DNA from: Pseudoxanthomonas sp. J31
GTDB taxonomy: Bacteria > Pseudomonadota > Gammaproteobacteria > Xanthomonadales > Xanthomonadaceae
Reading direction: 5' to 3'
Assembly: GCF_000510725.1 (NCBI RefSeq)
Contig: NZ_AZNZ01000004.1
Coordinates: 124,001-188,000, forward strand
Length of the DNA: 64,000 nt
The position numbers and the translations under genes were made by a program. The notes under the pieces were generated by a model. The model was not told the DNA's origin, searched no databases, and saw only the letters and a list, made by a program, of their open reading frames with translations. This document shows, one piece after another, positions 9,897-20,561 of this stretch. How positions within the stretch are numbered: the first letter of the stretch is position 1; every line of letters starts with the position of its first letter.

Positions 9897-10838
9897 ATGC
9901 GCATAGGGATAGTCGTCGATTCGGCCTGCGATCTGCCGGCCTCGTTCATCAGCGAACACGGGATCGTGGTCATGCCGATCACGGTCCGCATCGGCAACGC
10001 CGTGCTCGAGGACCGGCGCGACGAGAAGGCCACCCTGGCCTTCCTGCACGCGCACGTGGCCGAGCGCGGCCACGAGGCGGAGACCACGCCGCTGAGCGTG
10101 GAACAGATCCGCGACCTGTTCCTGCAGCGCCTGGTGATCGACTACGACCACGTCTTCTGCCTGACCATCTCGCGCCTGCGCAGCCAGATCCACGACAACG
10201 CGCTGCAGGCCAGCTACGCCATCCTCAACGAGTACAAGCCGGTGCGCCAGGCCGCCGGGATCACCACCCCGTTCGCGCTGCGGGTGATCGACTCGCTCAA
10301 CCTGTTCGTCGGCCAGGCGATCACCGCGGTGGAGGCGGTGCGCATGCGCGCCGCCGGCGCCGGCGTGGCGCAGATGCGCGCGCGGCTGGAGGAAATGGCG
10401 CAGCACACCTGCGGCTTCATGATCCCGCGCGACCTGTACTACCTGCGCAACCGCGCCCGCACCAAGGGCGACCGCAGCGTCGGCCTGCTCAGCGCCGCGC
10501 TGGGCTCGGCGCTGGACATCAAGCCGGTGATCCGCGCCTGGCGCGGCACCACCGAGCCGGTGGGCCGGGTGAAGGGCTTCGAGGCGGCCACCGAGAAGAT
10601 GTTCGAGATGGCCTGCCAGCGCGTGCGCAGCGGCCTGCTCACCCCGACCGTCAGCGTCTGCTACGGCGGCGACCTGGCCGAGCTGCACGGCCTGCCCGGC
10701 TACGCCCGCCTGCTCGACACCTGCCTGGACCACGGCGTGGAGGTGTTCGAGAGCATGATGAGCCTGACCGGCATGGTGAACGTGGGCAAGGGCGCGGTGG
10801 CGGTGGCCTACGCCTCCACCGACGCCAGCTTCGGCTGA
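9897..10838 (+). CDS. DegV family protein (fatty acid-binding fold)
   Basis: A 313-residue DegV-type protein. The N-terminal IGIVVDSACDLP and the block TPLSVEQIRDLF with its Thr-Pro-Leu-Ser are typical. The central part LTISRLRSQIHDNAL corresponds to the usual lipid-headgroup loop. Well-studied relatives (FakB) hold a fatty acid for phosphorylation by FakA; no such kinase is nearby, so the ligand and role here are open. ATG at 9897 gives MRIGIVVDS; an earlier in-frame start adds eight residues. A GGGAGG-like ribosome binding site lies just before it. Confidence 0.87.
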   Translation: MRIGIVVDSACDLPASFISEHGIVVMPITVRIGNAVLEDRRDEKATLAFLHAHVAERGHEAETTPLSVEQIRDLFLQRLVIDYDHVFCLTISRLRSQIHDNALQASYAILNEYKPVRQAAGITTPFALRVIDSLNLFVGQAITAVEAVRMRAAGAGVAQMRARLEEMAQHTCGFMIPRDLYYLRNRARTKGDRSVGLLSAALGSALDIKPVIRAWRGTTEPVGRVKGFEAATEKMFEMACQRVRSGLLTPTVSVCYGGDLAELHGLPGYARLLDTCLDHGVEVFESMMSLTGMVNVGKGAVAVAYASTDASFG

Positions 10839-10905
10839 GCCGGCGGCCACGGCCGCTTCGCGCCGGCGCTGCTAGATTGTCCGCTCCCGCCCGCAGGAGC
10901 CGCCG

Positions 10906-11244
10906 ATGCCCGTCCGTTACGTGATCCGCCTGCCCGAGCCGGCCGCCGCGCGCGGCAGCGAGCCGTCGCTGTCGTTCACCGCCAACGGCTACGAAGCCTT
11001 CGCCGAACAGCTGCAGGATGCGCTGCGCTCGCCGGCGCTGTTCGAGCGCTGGCGGCAGATGCAGCCGGAACCGGACGAGGTGGACCCGGCGCTGGGCGCG
11101 ACCGATCCGCAGGCCACGGTCGAAGGCCGGCGCGAGGACATGTCGGTCTACCTCACCGCCACCACCTCCCTGCCCGGCGAGATCCTGCGCCACCGCCTGC
11201 GCCTGCTGGCCGGTTCGCGCTGGGAACTGCGCGACGTGCGCTGA
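10906..11244 (+). CDS. Conserved hypothetical protein, 112 aa
   Basis: I do not recognise this protein. It is 112 residues, without a signal peptide or membrane segment, rich in Arg, Pro and Glu, with the segments LSFTANGYEAFAEQL and TASLPGEILRHRLRLL-like text near its end. A GGAG ribosome binding site precedes the ATG, and TAGATT at 10873-10878 could be a -10 element. The stop is followed 14 bases later by the ATP pyrophosphatase gene, so the two are probably cotranscribed. Codon use matches its neighbours, which supports a real gene. Confidence 0.7.
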   Translation: MPVRYVIRLPEPAAARGSEPSLSFTANGYEAFAEQLQDALRSPALFERWRQMQPEPDEVDPALGATDPQATVEGRREDMSVYLTATTSLPGEILRHRLRLLAGSRWELRDVR

Positions 11245-11257
11245 GCCTGCCACGGCG

Positions 11258-11935
11258 ATGGCGGCACGCATCCCGGTCCTGCTGGCCTGGAGCGGCGGCA
11301 AGGACGCGGCCTGGACCCTGCACATGCTGCGGCAGTCGGCCACCCACCAGGTGGTCGGCCTGCTGTCGACCGTCAGCGCTGGCCGCGCTTCGATGCAGGG
11401 AGTACGGGTGGAGGTACTGCGCGCGCAGGCCGCGGCCGCCGGCCTGCCGCTGCTGGAGGTGGAACTGCCGCCGGCCTGCGAGAACGCGGCCTACGGCGCG
11501 GCCATGGCCGGCGCGCTGGACGCGGCCGCGCGGCGCTGGCCCGGGCTGCGCACCATGGCCTTCGGCGACCTGTTCCTGGAGGACATCCGCGCCTGGCGCC
11601 GGCAGCAGCTGGAAAGCCTGGACTGGGAGCTGCTCACCCCGCTGTTCCGCTTCGACACCGCGTTGCTGGCGCGGCGCATGCTCGACGCCGGCCTGCGCGC
11701 GCGGGTGTGCTGCGTGGATACGCAGCAACTGGACGCGCGCTTCCGCGGCCGCGCCTTCGATGCGGCCCTGCTCGAGGAACTGCCGGCGGGAGTGGATCCG
11801 TGCGGCGAGAACGGCGAGTTCCACACCTGCGTTTGGGCCGGGCCGATGTTCGCCACGCCGCTGGAGCTGGAGCACGCCGGCGACAGCATCGAAGCCGGGC
11901 GCTTCGCGCGCACCGACTTCGCGCTGCGGGAGTGA
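11258..11935 (+). CDS. Dph6-related ATP pyrophosphatase (adenine nucleotide alpha hydrolase)
   Basis: A 225-residue N-type ATP pyrophosphatase. The P-loop is AWSGGKDAAW near residue 9, and the block TMAFGDLFLEDIRAWR is typical of the diphthine-ammonia-ligase/DUF71 group. Near the C-terminus GENGEFHT is also characteristic. Eukaryotic and archaeal members amidate diphthine; bacteria lack diphthamide, so the bacterial substrate is unknown, with a tRNA or small-molecule amidation plausible. It follows the 112-residue hypothetical gene by 13 bases and converges on the exported hypothetical gene. Confidence 0.83.
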   Translation: MAARIPVLLAWSGGKDAAWTLHMLRQSATHQVVGLLSTVSAGRASMQGVRVEVLRAQAAAAGLPLLEVELPPACENAAYGAAMAGALDAAARRWPGLRTMAFGDLFLEDIRAWRRQQLESLDWELLTPLFRFDTALLARRMLDAGLRARVCCVDTQQLDARFRGRAFDAALLEELPAGVDPCGENGEFHTCVWAGPMFATPLELEHAGDSIEAGRFARTDFALRE

Positions 11936-11938
11936 CGC

Positions 11939-12505
11939 TCAGAAGCCCGTGGCCGCGGCCGGATCGCACTCGCGGCGCAGGAAGTCCAGCGCCGCGTGCA
12001 CCCGCGAAGCCATCTCGCTGCCTTCCAGGTGAAGCACCGCGTCGTGCTGCTCGCCGGCAAAGCGCAGGTACACGCGCGAGCCGTCCTGGCGCAGGGCGCG
12101 GATCGAGCCGAAGTGCAGGCCATCCGGGCTGCCGACGTGGTCGTCGCCGGCCATCGCCGCGAAGCCGGCCTCGGTCGCCTCGCCGGTGGCCGGGTCGCGC
12201 ACGGTCAGCCAGGTGTTGGCGATCTCGCCGATCAGGTAGGAGCGGCAGTGCGCCACCGGGTCGGCGTCGACGATCGGCGGCAGCGGCTCGAACTCGGCGC
12301 GCAGGCCGTCGCGGCGGGCCTTGGCCAGGACCTCGCTCATCATCGTCGACAGATAGCGGTTGCCCGGCAGCACCTGGCGCAGGAATTCCTGCGCGCCGGC
12401 CACCGTGCGCTGCGGCGCGGCGCCGCCCTCGGCCGCGGCCGCGCCGGCGGCCGTGGCCAGCAGCGCCACCGCCAGTGCATACCCGTAATGACTCCTGCCC
12501 CGCAT
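11939..12505 (-). CDS. Exported hypothetical protein
   Basis: A 188-residue protein that I do not recognise as a named family. It starts with a signal peptide (MRGRSHYGYA, then a hydrophobic Ala/Leu stretch ending near AAGAAAAEGG), so a periplasmic location is likely. The mature part has a single pair of cysteines (CRSY and RRECD) that could form a disulfide. The start at 12505 was chosen because it gives a compact signal peptide; a start 13 codons upstream would put Arg/Gly/Pro-rich residues in front. It converges with the ATP pyrophosphatase gene, with three bases between the stops. Confidence 0.65.
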   Translation of the reverse strand: MRGRSHYGYALAVALLATAAGAAAAEGGAAPQRTVAGAQEFLRQVLPGNRYLSTMMSEVLAKARRDGLRAEFEPLPPIVDADPVAHCRSYLIGEIANTWLTVRDPATGEATEAGFAAMAGDDHVGSPDGLHFGSIRALRQDGSRVYLRFAGEQHDAVLHLEGSEMASRVHAALDFLRRECDPAAATGF

Positions 12506-12587
12506 GCGTCTCCCCCCTGGTCGGCGTCCATGTGGCGCAACCATGCCACACGGCCGCCGCGGGGGTCATGCTGCGGCGCCGGCGCGC

Positions 12588-13439
12588 TCAGCCGCGCGGC
12601 ACCCCGGCCTGGCCGCGCAGGGCCGCGGCATGGTGCGCCAGGTGCTCGCCGATGAAGCTGGCGATGAAGTAGTAGCTGTGGTCGTAGCCCGGATGCATGC
12701 GCAAGGTCAGCGGATGCCCTGCCGCCGCGGCCGCGGCCTGCAGCAGCTGCGGGCGCAGCTGGAGCTCGAGGAACTCGTCGTCCGCGCCCTGGTCCACCAG
12801 CAGCGGCAGCTTCTCCGCGGCGCCGCCCAGCAGCTCGCAGGCGTCCCACTGCTTCCAGGCCGCGTGGTCCGCGCCCAGATAGGCGCCGAACGCCTTCTCG
12901 CCCCACGGCACCTGGCTGGGCGCGACGATCGGCGAGAACGCCGAGACGCTGCGGTAGCGCCCGGGATTGCGCAGCGCGCAGACCAGGGCGCCGTGGCCGC
13001 CCATCGAATGGCCACTGATGGCGCGTTCGCCGGTCACCGGGAACTGCGCCTCGACCAACGCCGGCAGCTCGTGCACCACGTAGTCGTGCATGCGGTAGTG
13101 GCGCGCCCAGGGCTCGCGGGTGGCGTTGAGGTAGAAGCCGGCGCCCTTGCCCAGGTCGTAGCCTTCGGCATCGGCCACGTCCTCGCCGCGCGGGCTGGTG
13201 TCCGGGCAGACGATGGCGATCCCGTGCTCGGCCGCGTAGCGCTGCGCGCCGGCCTTGGTGATGAAGTTCTGCTCGGTGCAGGTCAGGCCGGACAGCCAGT
13301 ACAGCACCGGCACCCGGCGTTCGGCCGCCTGCGGCGGCAGGTAGATGGCGAAGCTCATCGTGCAGCCGAGCACGGACGACGCGTGGCGGTAGACGTCCTG
13401 CCAGCCTCCGAAGCAGGCGCGGTGTTCGATGCATTCCAT
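12588..13439 (-). CDS. fghA: S-formylglutathione hydrolase
   Basis: Serine esterase that splits S-formylglutathione into glutathione and formate, the last step of glutathione-dependent formaldehyde oxidation in the cytoplasm. The 283 residues begin with [18 protein letters not shown], very like E. coli FrmB. The nucleophile elbow is [10 protein letters not shown] (Ser near residue 147), the catalytic Asp lies in DQGADDEFL, and the His in GYDHSYYF. It is the last gene of the frmR operon, 12 bases after the NAD(P)-binding gene. Confidence 0.95.
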   Translation of the reverse strand: MECIEHRACFGGWQDVYRHASSVLGCTMSFAIYLPPQAAERRVPVLYWLSGLTCTEQNFITKAGAQRYAAEHGIAIVCPDTSPRGEDVADAEGYDLGKGAGFYLNATREPWARHYRMHDYVVHELPALVEAQFPVTGERAISGHSMGGHGALVCALRNPGRYRSVSAFSPIVAPSQVPWGEKAFGAYLGADHAAWKQWDACELLGGAAEKLPLLVDQGADDEFLELQLRPQLLQAAAAAAGHPLTLRMHPGYDHSYYFIASFIGEHLAHHAAALRGQAGVPRG

Positions 13440-13451
13440 GGTTACCTCTCC

Positions 13452-14153
13452 TTATGCGTTCCGGTGCGGCGCGGCGGATGCGCCCTGCATGCGCGCCGAT
13501 CCGAGGATGGTGTGGCCGCTTGCGCGCGGCACTTCGGCGGCCAGCGCGGCAGCGACGTCTTCGGCGGTGATGGCACGCAGCTGCCCCGGCAGCAGCGGAC
13601 GCAACCAGCGGTCCAGGCGCGCGGCCAGGTGCTCGCCGCGGCGATGCGGCTGGCCCAGGCGGGCGCGGTCGCCCAGCAGCAGCGCCGGCCGCGCGACCAC
13701 CAGTGCATCCAGCGGCAACGCGGCCAGCGCCTGCTCCAGTTCGCCCTTGGTGCGGTTGTAGAACACCGGCGACCGGGGATTGGCGCCCATCGCGCTGACC
13801 AGCCCGATGCGGCGCACGCCGGCCTCCAGCGCCGCGCGCGCCACCGCCAGGCTGGCGTCGAAGTCCACCGCCCGGAACGCCTCGCGCGTGCCGGCCACGG
13901 CAATGGTGGTGCCCAGTGCCAGGTAGGCCTCGCCGGCTGCCGGCAACGGCGGCAGGCGCGCGAAGTCGACCACGTGCAGCTGGAGCTTCGGGTGCCGCAA
14001 TTGCAGCGGGCGGCGGACCAGGGCGTGCACCGCGGCCACCTGCGGATCGGCGCACAGGCGCGCGAGCAGCGCGCGCCCGACCAGGCCGCTGGCACCGGCC
14101 ACCAGCGCGATCCTCGCGCCGGTGGCCATGGCATTGGCGCCCGCCGGCTGCAT
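13452..14153 (-). CDS. NAD(P)H-binding atypical SDR within the formaldehyde operon
   Basis: A 233-residue Rossmann-fold protein of the extended/atypical SDR group. The dinucleotide motif is VAGASGLVGRAL near residue 18, followed by VSAMGANPRSPVFYNRTKGELE, which contains a YxxxK-like pair (Tyr and Lys separated by three residues). It resembles the YwnB/HTATIP2-like oxidoreductases. It sits three bases after the adhC stop and 12 before fghA, so it is almost certainly part of the operon. A link to formaldehyde or one-carbon metabolism is inferred from that position only. ATG at 14153 is used; ATG at 14129 is an alternative. Confidence 0.82.
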   Translation of the reverse strand: MQPAGANAMATGARIALVAGASGLVGRALLARLCADPQVAAVHALVRRPLQLRHPKLQLHVVDFARLPPLPAAGEAYLALGTTIAVAGTREAFRAVDFDASLAVARAALEAGVRRIGLVSAMGANPRSPVFYNRTKGELEQALAALPLDALVVARPALLLGDRARLGQPHRRGEHLAARLDRWLRPLLPGQLRAITAEDVAAALAAEVPRASGHTILGSARMQGASAAPHRNA

Positions 14154-14156
14154 CGC

Positions 14157-15636
<1,480 letters not shown>

Positions 15637-15735
15637 CCAGGCCGCCGGCCGGCGAGCCGCCGCGGTGCTCAAGCCAGGCCACGTCCGGCCGATATGGCCC
15701 CCGGCACCCTGTCCCCCCAGAGCCGCCGGTCCACG

Positions 15736-16977
15736 ATGCAGCGCACCATCCCCGTCCACCAGCTCCGCCCGGGCATGTACGTGCAGCGGGTCAACGGCGC
15801 CTGGCTCAAGCATCCGTTCTGGCGGACCTCGTTCCTCGCCACCGCGCGCGACATCGAGCGCCTGCAGGGCAGCGGGATCGAGACGGTGGACATCGACCCG
15901 GAGCGCAGCCTGCCGGAGGAAGACCCGGCCGAAGCGGCCGCGGAACCCGCCGCGGAACCCACGCCGCCTCCCGGCGCCGCCGGGACGACCGCCGGCGCGG
16001 AGGAAGATCCTGGCCCGCGCGGCGCGAGGGTGGCGCCGAAGGTCGACCTCGACGCCGAACTGACCCGGGCGCGCCGCATCTGCCAGGAGGGCCGCGAGGC
16101 GGTGGAGGCGATGTTCCAGGAAGTGCGCATGGGGCGCATGGTCGATGCCGCCTCGGTGCTGCCGCTGGCGCAGGAGATCTCCGCCTCGGTCGGCCGCCAT
16201 CCCGGCGCGCTGATCGGCATCGCCCGGCTCAAGACCGCCGACGACTACACCTACCTGCACTCGGTGGCGGTCGGCGCGCTGATGTCCGCGCTTGCCCGCC
16301 AGCTGGGCCTGGACGAACAGGCCTGCCAGGCCGCCACCGTCGGCGGCCTGCTGCACGACCTGGGCAAGGCCTGCGTGCCGCTGGAGATCCTCAACAAGCC
16401 CGGGCGCCTGGAGCCGGATGAGATGGAGGTCATGCGCACCCACCCGGAGCATGGCGCGCGCCTGCTGCGCGAGGGCGGCGAGCACGACGACCGGATCCTG
16501 CACATGGTGCTGCACCACCACGAGCGCATGGACGGCACCGGCTACCCGGCCGGCCTGGCGGCCGCGCAGCTGCCGCTGCTGACGCGGATGAGCGCGGTGT
16601 GCGACGTGTACGACGCGATCACCTCCAACCGCCCCTACAAGGAAGGCTGGGATCCGGCCGAGGCGCTGCGGCGGATGGCCTCGTGGAAGGGCCACTTCGA
16701 CCCGGTCGTGCTCAAGGCCTTCATCGCCAGCCTCGGCATCTATCCGGCCGGCAGCCTGGTGCGGCTGTCCAGCGACCGCCTGGCGGTGGTGCTGGAACAG
16801 CGGCCGGGCGACCTCACCCGGCCGCTGGTGCGGGTGTTCTATTCGGCGCGGCTGCGCTCGCACCTGCTGCTCGCCGACGTGGACCTGTCGGCGCCCGGCT
16901 GCAGCGAGCGCATCACCGGGATCGAATCGCCCCGCGAATGGGGCTTCCGCGACCTGCACAAGCTGTGGGCGCCTTGA
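15736..16977 (+). CDS. HD-GYP domain protein (probable c-di-GMP phosphodiesterase) with DUF3391
   Basis: A 413-residue cytoplasmic protein. Residues about 1-130 are a DUF3391-type N-terminal part (VHQLRPGMYVQRVNGAWLKHPFW) followed by a Pro/Ala/Glu-rich linker. The HD-GYP domain has LLHDLGKACVP for the HD pair, HHHERMDGTGYP for the second metal ligands and the GYP loop, and ends near YDAITSNRPYKEG. All residues expected for cyclic-di-GMP hydrolysis appear to be kept. ATG at 15736 was chosen over an earlier in-frame ATG at 15694 because it begins at the conserved IPVHQLRPGM block. It is divergent from frmR. Confidence 0.9.
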   Translation: MQRTIPVHQLRPGMYVQRVNGAWLKHPFWRTSFLATARDIERLQGSGIETVDIDPERSLPEEDPAEAAAEPAAEPTPPPGAAGTTAGAEEDPGPRGARVAPKVDLDAELTRARRICQEGREAVEAMFQEVRMGRMVDAASVLPLAQEISASVGRHPGALIGIARLKTADDYTYLHSVAVGALMSALARQLGLDEQACQAATVGGLLHDLGKACVPLEILNKPGRLEPDEMEVMRTHPEHGARLLREGGEHDDRILHMVLHHHERMDGTGYPAGLAAAQLPLLTRMSAVCDVYDAITSNRPYKEGWDPAEALRRMASWKGHFDPVVLKAFIASLGIYPAGSLVRLSSDRLAVVLEQRPGDLTRPLVRVFYSARLRSHLLLADVDLSAPGCSERITGIESPREWGFRDLHKLWAP

Positions 16978-17101
16978 CCGCCGCGCCCGCGCGCGGGCGT
17001 TCGCCGATGCGCAAGAAAGTGTTCCGCCAGGTTGCCTGAGCAACCTTCGCCGGATCGCTATAGTCGTTGCTCCCCCGACCGCCACACTGCATGGAGCAAC
17101 C

Positions 17102-17524
17102 GTGAGCGATTCCCCCCGCCCACCATCCGTCCTCCCGTTCCTGTGCGGCGCGGCCGCGGCGCTGGCCTTCGCCGCCGGCAGCAACACGCTGCCCAGCCGC
17201 GCCCCCGTGCCGGCCACGCCGCTGCCGGCCCCGGCGCCGGCGCGCGGCCAGGCCGGCCGCTTCGATGGCGCGGACCTGTGCCTGCGCGAAGCCGCCGCCC
17301 TGCTCCCGGCCGATACCGCGTTCCCGGAGATCGCCTCCTACTTCGACCAGGACGGCAGCCTGCAGCTGTGCACGGTCGACTACCAGGACCCGGCCGATCC
17401 GCAGCGGCGGATCGGGCACCGTTTCGACGTGGCCGGCGGCCGCTTCGGCCAGCCGTATGCCGGCGTGCTTCCGGCCCGGCACGAGCCCGGCCTGGCCCTG
17501 CCCGCGCTGGATGCAGGCAGGTAA
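17102..17524 (+). CDS. Exported or membrane-anchored hypothetical protein
   Basis: A 140-residue protein that I cannot place in a family. Residues about 9-26 are a hydrophobic signal-like stretch (LPFLCGAAAALAFAAG), followed by a Pro/Ala-rich linker to about residue 48. The remaining globular part contains two cysteines (DLCLREA and LQLCTVDY) and many aromatic and acidic residues. GTG at 17102 is the only sensible start, with GGAG seven bases upstream; TATAGT at 17059-17064 may be a -10 element. It stops 33 bases before the convergent gshA. Confidence 0.62.
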   Translation: MSDSPRPPSVLPFLCGAAAALAFAAGSNTLPSRAPVPATPLPAPAPARGQAGRFDGADLCLREAAALLPADTAFPEIASYFDQDGSLQLCTVDYQDPADPQRRIGHRFDVAGGRFGQPYAGVLPARHEPGLALPALDAGR

Positions 17525-17557
17525 GCGCGGCGCGGGCCTCCACGGCCCGCCCCGCCT

Positions 17558-18937
17558 TCAGTAGGCGAATTCGGCGAACACCCGGTCGATGTCGCCCTGC
17601 CACGGGCCGTGGAACAGTTCGAGCTTGCGCTCGGCCGGGGTCAGCCCGGACTCGGCGATTTCCATCAGGGTGTCGAGGAAGCGCGATTCGTCGATGCCGT
17701 CGGCATTGCGCGCGGCGCGCCGGCGCAGGCCGGCGGCGGAGATCTCCAGCGCCGCCAGCGCCAGCTCGCGCACGGTGGCGCCGCGGAACGGCAGCTTCAG
17801 CGCGTGCCTGGGCACGCCGTCGCGCAGGGCGTGGCGCTCCTCGCCGGTGAAGTCCTTGACCAGGTCCCAGGCCGCGTCCAGCGCCGCGTCGTCGTACAGC
17901 AGGCCGACCCAGAACGCCGGCAGCGCGCACAGCCGCGCCCACGGGCCGCTGTCGGCGCCGCGCATCTCCAGGTACTTCTTCAGCCGCACCTCGGGGAAGG
18001 CGGTGGTCATGTGGTCGGACCAGTCGCGCAGGGTCGGCAGCTTGCCCGGCAGCGCCGGCAGGCGGCCTTGCATGAAGTCGCGGAAGCTCTGCCCGCTGGC
18101 GTCGACGTAGGTGCCGTCGCGGTAGCTGAAGTACATCGGCACGTCGAGCAGGTAGTCGACGTAGCGCTCGTAGCCGAAGCCGTCCTCGAACACGAAGTCG
18201 AGCATGCCGGTGCGGTCCGGGTCGGTGTCGGTCCAGATGTGCGAGCGGTAGCTGAGGAAGCCGTTGGGCCGGCCCTCGCTGAACGGCGAATCGGCGAACA
18301 GCGCGGTGGCCACCGGCTGCAGCGCCAGCGACACCCGGAACTTCTTCACCATGTCCGCCTCGGAGGCGAAGTCCAGGTTGACCTGCACGGTGCAGGTGCG
18401 GGTCATCATGTCCAGGCCGAGGCCGCCGACCTTCGGCATGTAGGCGCGCATGATCCGGTAGCGGCCCTTGGGCATCCACGGCATGTCCTCGCGCCGCCAC
18501 TTCGGCTGGAAGCCCATGCCGAGGAAGCCCAGCTGCAGCTCGTCGGCGACCTGGCGCACCTCGTCCAGGTGGGTGCCCAGCTCGACGCAGGTCTGGTGGA
18601 TGGTCTCCAGCGGTGCCCCGGACAGCTCCAGCTGCCCGGCCGGCTCCAGGGTCACCGAGGCGCCGTCGCGCACCAGCGCGATCACCCGCTCCGGCTGCCC
18701 GTCCACGCTCTCGCGCACCGGCTGCCAGCCGAACCGGGCCAGCCCGGCCAGCAGCGCCTCGATCCCGCGCTCGCCGTCGAACGCCGGCGGCCGCAGGTCG
18801 TCCAGGCGGAAGCCGAACTTCTCGTGCTCGGTGCCGATGCGCCAGTCCGCGCGCGGGCGTTCGCCGCCGGCCAGGTATTCCACCAGCTGGTGGCGGCCGG
18901 TGACCGGGGTGTCGGCGACGTGGCTGGGACTCGACAA
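17558..18937 (-). CDS. gshA: Glutamate-cysteine ligase, plant/proteobacterial type (GCS2)
   Basis: ATP-dependent joining of glutamate and cysteine, the first step of glutathione synthesis. The 459-residue protein belongs to the GCS2 group common in alpha- and xanthomonad proteobacteria. Recognisable blocks are [40 protein letters not shown] and the C-terminal [12 protein letters not shown] at 18937 gives the family N-terminus [13 protein letters not shown] at 18946 would add three residues, and neither has a clear ribosome binding site. Glutathione made here would serve the glutaredoxin and the formaldehyde operon in the same window. Confidence 0.92.
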   Translation of the reverse strand: MSSPSHVADTPVTGRHQLVEYLAGGERPRADWRIGTEHEKFGFRLDDLRPPAFDGERGIEALLAGLARFGWQPVRESVDGQPERVIALVRDGASVTLEPAGQLELSGAPLETIHQTCVELGTHLDEVRQVADELQLGFLGMGFQPKWRREDMPWMPKGRYRIMRAYMPKVGGLGLDMMTRTCTVQVNLDFASEADMVKKFRVSLALQPVATALFADSPFSEGRPNGFLSYRSHIWTDTDPDRTGMLDFVFEDGFGYERYVDYLLDVPMYFSYRDGTYVDASGQSFRDFMQGRLPALPGKLPTLRDWSDHMTTAFPEVRLKKYLEMRGADSGPWARLCALPAFWVGLLYDDAALDAAWDLVKDFTGEERHALRDGVPRHALKLPFRGATVRELALAALEISAAGLRRRAARNADGIDESRFLDTLMEIAESGLTPAERKLELFHGPWQGDIDRVFAEFAY

Positions 18938-19081
18938 GGCTGGCACTCGCGCGGGGGAACTGTAGGGACCCGGCGCTGGCCGGAACGGGTGCGAACTATA
19001 GCGTGCCGCGGCGCACACCGATGTCGTACCGGTGGGCGTGCAGCTTTCCATGGCCGGGCTGGACTGGCATAAGCTGCCGCC

Positions 19082-19795
19082 ATGCCACAGCCCCCGCAGC
19101 GCCACAGCCGCCAGCCCGAACTGCACCGTACCGACCGGGTGGGCTGGTTGCGCGCGGCGGTGCTCGGGGCCAACGACGGCATCGTCTCGGTATCCGGCGT
19201 GGTGGTGGGCGTGGCCGCCAGCGGCGCGGCGCCAGGCGCGATCCTGACCGCCGGCATCGCCGCGACCGTGGCCGGGGCGATGTCGATGGCCGCCGGCGAG
19301 TACGTGTCCGTGCAATCGCAGGCCGATACCGAGCAGGCGGACATGGCGATCGAGCGGCGCGAGCTGCAGGAGGACCCGCAGGCCGAGCTGGAGGAGCTGG
19401 CGCGGATCTACCAAGCGCGCGGGCTGGAACCGACGCTGGCGCGCCAGGTCGCCGAGCAGCTGACCGCGCACGACGCCCTGGCCGCGCACGCACGCGACGA
19501 ACTGGGCATCAGCGAGAGCCTGCGCGCCCGCCCGGTGCAGGCGGCCGGGGCCTCGGCGGCGGCGTTCTGCGCCGGCGCGGCATTGTCGATCCTGGCCACG
19601 ATCCTGGCGCCGCCGGCCAGCACCGGCCTGGTGGTCACCGCGACCACCCTGGTGGGCCTGCTGCTGTCCGGGGCCTGGGCCGCGCACATGGGCGGCGCGC
19701 CGCTGCTGCGCGGCGCCTTGCGCGTGGGGTTCTGGGGCGCGGCGGCGATGGCCGCGGCGCACCTGATCGGCGGGCTGTTCGACGTGCCGGTCTAG
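19082..19795 (+). CDS. VIT1/CCC1-family transporter
   Basis: A 237-residue inner-membrane protein of the vacuolar iron transporter family. TM1 contains [18 protein letters not shown], and TM2 carries [13 protein letters not shown], both diagnostic. A soluble helical hairpin of about 80 residues, rich in Glu and Arg, follows and would form the cytoplasmic metal-binding domain. Three further hydrophobic segments complete the five-helix fold. Fungal and plant members move iron or manganese; the metal moved by bacterial ones is generally unproven. ATG at 19082 is used. It is divergent from gshA and converges on engB. Confidence 0.88.
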   Translation: MPQPPQRHSRQPELHRTDRVGWLRAAVLGANDGIVSVSGVVVGVAASGAAPGAILTAGIAATVAGAMSMAAGEYVSVQSQADTEQADMAIERRELQEDPQAELEELARIYQARGLEPTLARQVAEQLTAHDALAAHARDELGISESLRARPVQAAGASAAAFCAGAALSILATILAPPASTGLVVTATTLVGLLLSGAWAAHMGGAPLLRGALRVGFWGAAAMAAAHLIGGLFDVPV

Positions 19796-19811
19796 CCGGC
19801 GCAGTCCCGGC

Positions 19812-20420
19812 TCAGGCCAGTTCCAGCCAGCCGGCGACCACCGCGCGGGCTTCGTCCACGCCCTGCTTGCTCTCGCTGGAGAACGCCTGCACCCCGACCT
19901 GGCCGGCACCGGCCGCGGCCAGCTCGCGCCGAACCGCGGCCACCGCCTGCGCCTGCTGGCCACGGCCGAGCTTGTCGGCCTTGGTCAGCAGCGCGTGCGC
20001 GGGCAGGCCGCGGGCGATGGCGTAGTCGATCATCTGCCGGTCGTAGTCCTTGAGCGGATGGCGGATGTCCATCACCACCACCAGCCCGCGCAGGGCCTGG
20101 CGGCTACGGAACCAGCCGTCGAGGAAGCGCTCCCAGTGCGCCTTCATCTCCATCGGCACCTTGGCGTAGCCGTAGCCGGGCAGGTCGACCAGGTAACGCT
20201 CCGGTGCGACCTCGAAATAGACCAGCTGCTGGGTGCGGCCGGGGGTCTTGGACACCCGGGCCAGGGCGTTCTGCCGGGTCAGGGCGTTGAGCGCGCTGGA
20301 CTTGCCCGCGTTGGAGCGGCCGGCGAACGCCACTTCGAAGCCGCCATCCGGCGGCAGCTGCGCGGGCGTGTGCGCCGAGCCCAGGTAGCGGGCCTTCTCG
20401 AGGGGATTGGACATGGGCAT
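19812..20420 (-). CDS. engB: Ribosome biogenesis GTP-binding protein YihA/YsxC (EngB)
   Basis: An essential-type GTPase of 202 residues needed for 50S subunit assembly. G1 is [14 protein letters not shown]2 the Thr in [10 protein letters not shown]3 DLPGYGYA, and G4 TKADKL, all in family order. ATG at 20420 gives [13 protein letters not shown] at 20414 would be two residues shorter. It is divergent from cytochrome c4, with a GC-rich hairpin (20431-20455) just upstream of its start. Confidence 0.93.
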   Translation of the reverse strand: MPMSNPLEKARYLGSAHTPAQLPPDGGFEVAFAGRSNAGKSSALNALTRQNALARVSKTPGRTQQLVYFEVAPERYLVDLPGYGYAKVPMEMKAHWERFLDGWFRSRQALRGLVVVMDIRHPLKDYDRQMIDYAIARGLPAHALLTKADKLGRGQQAQAVAAVRRELAAAGAGQVGVQAFSSESKQGVDEARAVVAGWLELA

Positions 20421-20430
20421 AGGATCGCAT

Positions 20431-20455
20431 GCCCGGCCCCGGGTCGGGGCCGGGC
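20431..20455. repeat. Perfect GC hairpin upstream of engB
   Basis: Ten-base perfect arms GCCCGGCCCC / GGGGCCGGGC with a five-base loop. It has no T-run and sits in the divergent engB/cytochrome c4 region, 11 bases before the engB start. It would fold in the engB leader if transcription starts upstream of it. Function unknown. Confidence 0.55.
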
Positions 20456-20476
20456 GCGGTCCGGGCGGGGGTTTCG

Positions 20477-20506
20477 TTGACCGTCGCTGCCCGGCGCGGG
20501 GATAAT
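20477..20506 (+). promoter_or_regulatory. Predicted sigma-70 promoter for cytochrome c4
   Basis: TTGACC (20477-20482) and GATAAT (20501-20506) are separated by 18 bases, a good housekeeping promoter. Transcription would start about 48 bases before the cytochrome ATG. Confidence 0.65.
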
Positions 20507-20561
20507 CCCGACGTTTCGCGGCCGTCCAGGCCGCGCCGAATCGGGTTCCCGGAGCTCTAGC

